Shown here: one piece after another, positions 15,172 through 16,758 of the stretch
Layout: the number at the start of each line of letters is the position of its first letter
Numbering within the stretch: the stretch's first letter is position 1
Assembly (NCBI GenBank): GCA_964570825.1
Contig: CAZMZJ010000029.1
Span: 1 to 16,758 of the forward strand
Origin: UMGS1002 sp964570825
Lineage (GTDB): Bacteria > Bacillota > Clostridia > Oscillospirales > CAG-272
DNA length: 16,758 nt
Direction of reading: 5' to 3'
Translations under genes and position numbers: made by a program
Notes under the pieces: generated by a model
What the model saw: the letters and a program-made list of their open reading frames with translations, nothing else
Database searches by the model: none
What the model was told of the DNA's origin: nothing

Positions 15172-16199
15172 GAAAGTTAAATAACACCCTTTACGTCACT
15201 CTCCCGGAGGCATACCTTGCGCTTGAGGGTGAAAATGTTGTAATTCTCGAAAAGGAAAAAGAAGTGAAGCGGATTCCGCTTCATAATCTTGAAGGTATTA
15301 TAACCTTTGGCTATACAGGCGCAAGTCCTGCATTGATGCACAAATGCACTGAGAAGGGTATAGCTCTCACTTTTCTAAGCGCAAACGGCCGCTTTCTCTG
15401 CCGCGTAGAAGGAGAGGCTCATGGGAATATTCTTTTGCGGAAAGAACAATACCGTGTGTCCGACGATGAGATGCGTTCGCTTGAGGTGGCGAAATATATA
15501 GTATGCGGAAAGCTGTATAACGAGCGTGCGGTGCTTCTCCGTGCGGTGCGTGACCACGCGATGCAGCTTGATTCTGAGAAGGTGCGCGATGCCGCCGACA
15601 GAATTTCACATACAATTCCCATGGTTCAAGAATGTATATCGCTTGGGGAGCTGCGTGGAATGGAGGGAGAAGCCGCAAACGCTTATTTCGGGGTATTCGA
15701 CAATTTGATTCTTCAGGGCAAGAAAGATTTTTGCTGGCAAGGACGGAACCGACGGCCCCCGACCGATAATGTGAACGCTCTGCTGTCGTTTTGCTATAGT
15801 CTTCTGGTTCACGATTGCGCCGCGGGGCTTGAGGCGGCCGGGCTCGACAGTTATGCCGGTTTTCTCCACCGCGACCGTCCGGGACGTCAGTCACTCGCTC
15901 TTGACCTGATGGAAGAATTTCGCGCGCCGGTCTGCGACAGATTTGTGCTGTCGATGATCAACACGCGTCAGATTGAAGCTTCCGGATTTCTGCGAAAGGA
16001 AAACGGAGCGGTAATCATGGATGACAGAACGAGGCGCGACGTGCTTACCGCCTGGCAAAAACGCAAGCAGGAAGAAATAACACATCCATATCTTGAAGAA
16101 AAAGTCGAGTGGGGCGTATTGCCATTTGTTCAGGCTCAATTGCTGGCGCGTTATCTGCGCGGCGACCTTGACGCCTATCCGCCGTTTTTATGGAGGTAA
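15168..16199 (+). CDS. cas1: Cas1 integrase (type I-C)
   Basis: Catalytic subunit of the spacer integrase. 343 residues, as usual for Cas1c. Active-site residues are visible: Glu166 (LRGMEGEAA), His234 (GFLHRDRPGR) and Asp246/Glu249 (LALDLMEEFR). The N-terminal beta domain (NNTLYVTLPEAYLALEGENV...IPLHNLEGI) and the C-terminal helical domain are both complete. The start overlaps the cas4 stop by 4 bases and has GGAGAGG (15151-15157) 10 bases upstream. The 3' end contains the ribosome binding site for cas2. Confidence 0.97.
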   Translation: MRKLNNTLYVTLPEAYLALEGENVVILEKEKEVKRIPLHNLEGIITFGYTGASPALMHKCTEKGIALTFLSANGRFLCRVEGEAHGNILLRKEQYRVSDDEMRSLEVAKYIVCGKLYNERAVLLRAVRDHAMQLDSEKVRDAADRISHTIPMVQECISLGELRGMEGEAANAYFGVFDNLILQGKKDFCWQGRNRRPPTDNVNALLSFCYSLLVHDCAAGLEAAGLDSYAGFLHRDRPGRQSLALDLMEEFRAPVCDRFVLSMINTRQIEASGFLRKENGAVIMDDRTRRDVLTAWQKRKQEEITHPYLEEKVEWGVLPFVQAQLLARYLRGDLDAYPPFLWR

Positions 16200-16201
16200 A
16201 A

Positions 16202-16492
16202 ATGCTTGTGCTGATTACATATGACGTAAATACCGAGACGCCTGCAGGGAAAAAGAGACTCCGGCAAGTGGCAAAGCAGTGTATAAACTACGGTCAGCGG
16301 GTTCAGAATTCAGTTTTTGAGTGTCAGGCGGACGCAGCGAAGCTGCGGGAAATTGAGGAGCGTTTGGTAAAAATAATTGACCCGGAGCATGACAGTCTGC
16401 GTTTTTACAACCTGGGGAACAGATATGAAACTAAGGTAAAACATATCGGAGCGAAGCCGTCTTTTGATGTTACGGATCCGTTAGTTATTTAG
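16202..16492 (+). CDS. cas2: Cas2 (type I-C)
   Basis: Structural partner of Cas1 in spacer integration. 96 residues with the family start MLVLITYDVNTETPAGKKRLRQVAK (Asp8 is the conserved ferredoxin-fold acidic residue), CINYGQRVQNSVFEC, and a C-terminal strand after SLRFYNLGNRYETKVKHIG. ATG 16202 is chosen because GGAGGT (16192-16197) precedes it by 4 bases and the resulting N-terminus matches the family; ATG 16190 would remove that site and add four residues. It begins two bases after the cas1 stop and is the last gene before the leader. Confidence 0.96.
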   Translation: MLVLITYDVNTETPAGKKRLRQVAKQCINYGQRVQNSVFECQADAAKLREIEERLVKIIDPEHDSLRFYNLGNRYETKVKHIGAKPSFDVTDPLVI

Positions 16493-16662
16493 CGCGAAAC
16501 GGAAGTGAACATAAAAGCGCAGGAGTATTCGCGCAAGGAAAATAGTATAAAATATGTTGAAATAAATATCAAATAAAGTTTTATCAAAATTAAGCAGCAT
16601 ATTATTCTAATGTTTTTATCAGAAATGCACAATAAAGTTATGTAATATTGTACATATCTGCT
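16493..16662 (+). promoter_or_regulatory. CRISPR leader
   Basis: 170 AT-rich bases between cas2 and the first repeat, without a gene. It contains two copies of AATAAAGTT (16572-16580 and 16631-16639) and two of TTTTATCA (16579-16586 and 16614-16621). TATGTAATATTGTACATAT (from about 16640) just before the first repeat includes a TAATAT that could be a -10, but no -35 at normal spacing is clear. By position it should hold the array promoter and the integration signals. Confidence 0.75.
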
Positions 16663-16758
16663 GTCGCCCCCCACGCGGGGGGCGTGGATTGAAATAATCT
16701 GGTTGGGGCTCTGATGCATACTCGGCCGGGTCGCCCCCCACGCGGGGGGCGTGGATTG
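16663..16758 (+). CRISPR. Type I-C CRISPR array, leader end (continues past the window)
   Basis: Repeat 1 spans 16663-16695 (33 bases), beginning GTCGCCCCCC and ending GTGGATTGAAAT, the typical type I-C form. Repeat 2 starts at 16730 and is cut at 16758 after 29 bases, all identical to repeat 1. The period is 67 bases, so spacer 1 is 34 bases (16696-16729). The repeat folds into an 8-bp stem (CGCCCCCC with GGGGGGCG) with loop ACGC, the expected Cas5c substrate. The exact 3' boundary of the repeat is uncertain by a base or two, since only one full copy is visible. Orientation: leader on the left, transcription to the right. Confidence 0.95.

Noticed and set aside
16489..16719. Minus-strand ORF with an ISIHAPRVGGDS peptide
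   Set aside because: This peptide is the reverse translation of the type I-C CRISPR repeat and is a well-known false protein in databases. The ORF lies in the leader and array and has no ribosome binding site.

Overview
The window looks like a chromosomal segment from a Firmicute, most likely a Clostridia member of moderately high GC content. The evidence is the RNase Y gene, a long-form hibernation factor, strong AGGAGG-type ribosome binding sites, sigma-A-type promoters, and LexA operators of the Gram-positive GAAC-N4-GTTC type. The species cannot be named from the sequence alone. No phage, transposase or insertion sequence is visible.

Layout. Bases 1-1570 hold rny (RNase Y), followed by a hairpin-rich intergenic region. 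Bases 1929-2615 (minus) encode a small lipoprotein with two SH3b domains. Bases 2798-7033 form a DNA-repair block: a SRAP/HMCES-family abasic-site protein (minus), a divergent Y-family DNA polymerase (plus) with two LexA boxes around its promoter, and ligA (minus), which converges on the polymerase gene over one shared hairpin. Bases 7345-8518 carry a long-form ribosome hibernation factor and a flavodoxin-domain protein, each with its own promoter. A tRNA-Lys(UUU) gene with its own promoter and a strong terminator lies at 8588-8765.

From about 8900 to the window edge lies a complete subtype I-C CRISPR-Cas locus in canonical order: cas3, cas5c, cas8c, cas7c, cas4, cas1, cas2, leader, array. 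The genes overlap by 4 bases or nearly abut, behind a single TGn-extended promoter, so they read as one operon. Cas4, Cas1 and Cas2 would acquire spacers. Cas5c would process pre-crRNA and, with Cas8c, Cas7c and a Cas11 small subunit, form Cascade. Cas3 would degrade the target. Only the first repeat, the first spacer and most of the second repeat are visible; the array continues beyond the window.

The best sub-gene signal is inside cas8c: a near-perfect Shine-Dalgarno followed at 8 bases by an in-frame GTG (13219). It would produce a 125-residue C-terminal protein, matching the separately translated Cas11 known for type I-C systems. I see no clearly undescribed system; the remaining findings concern regulation, the tRNA-cas boundary and the CRISPR leader.
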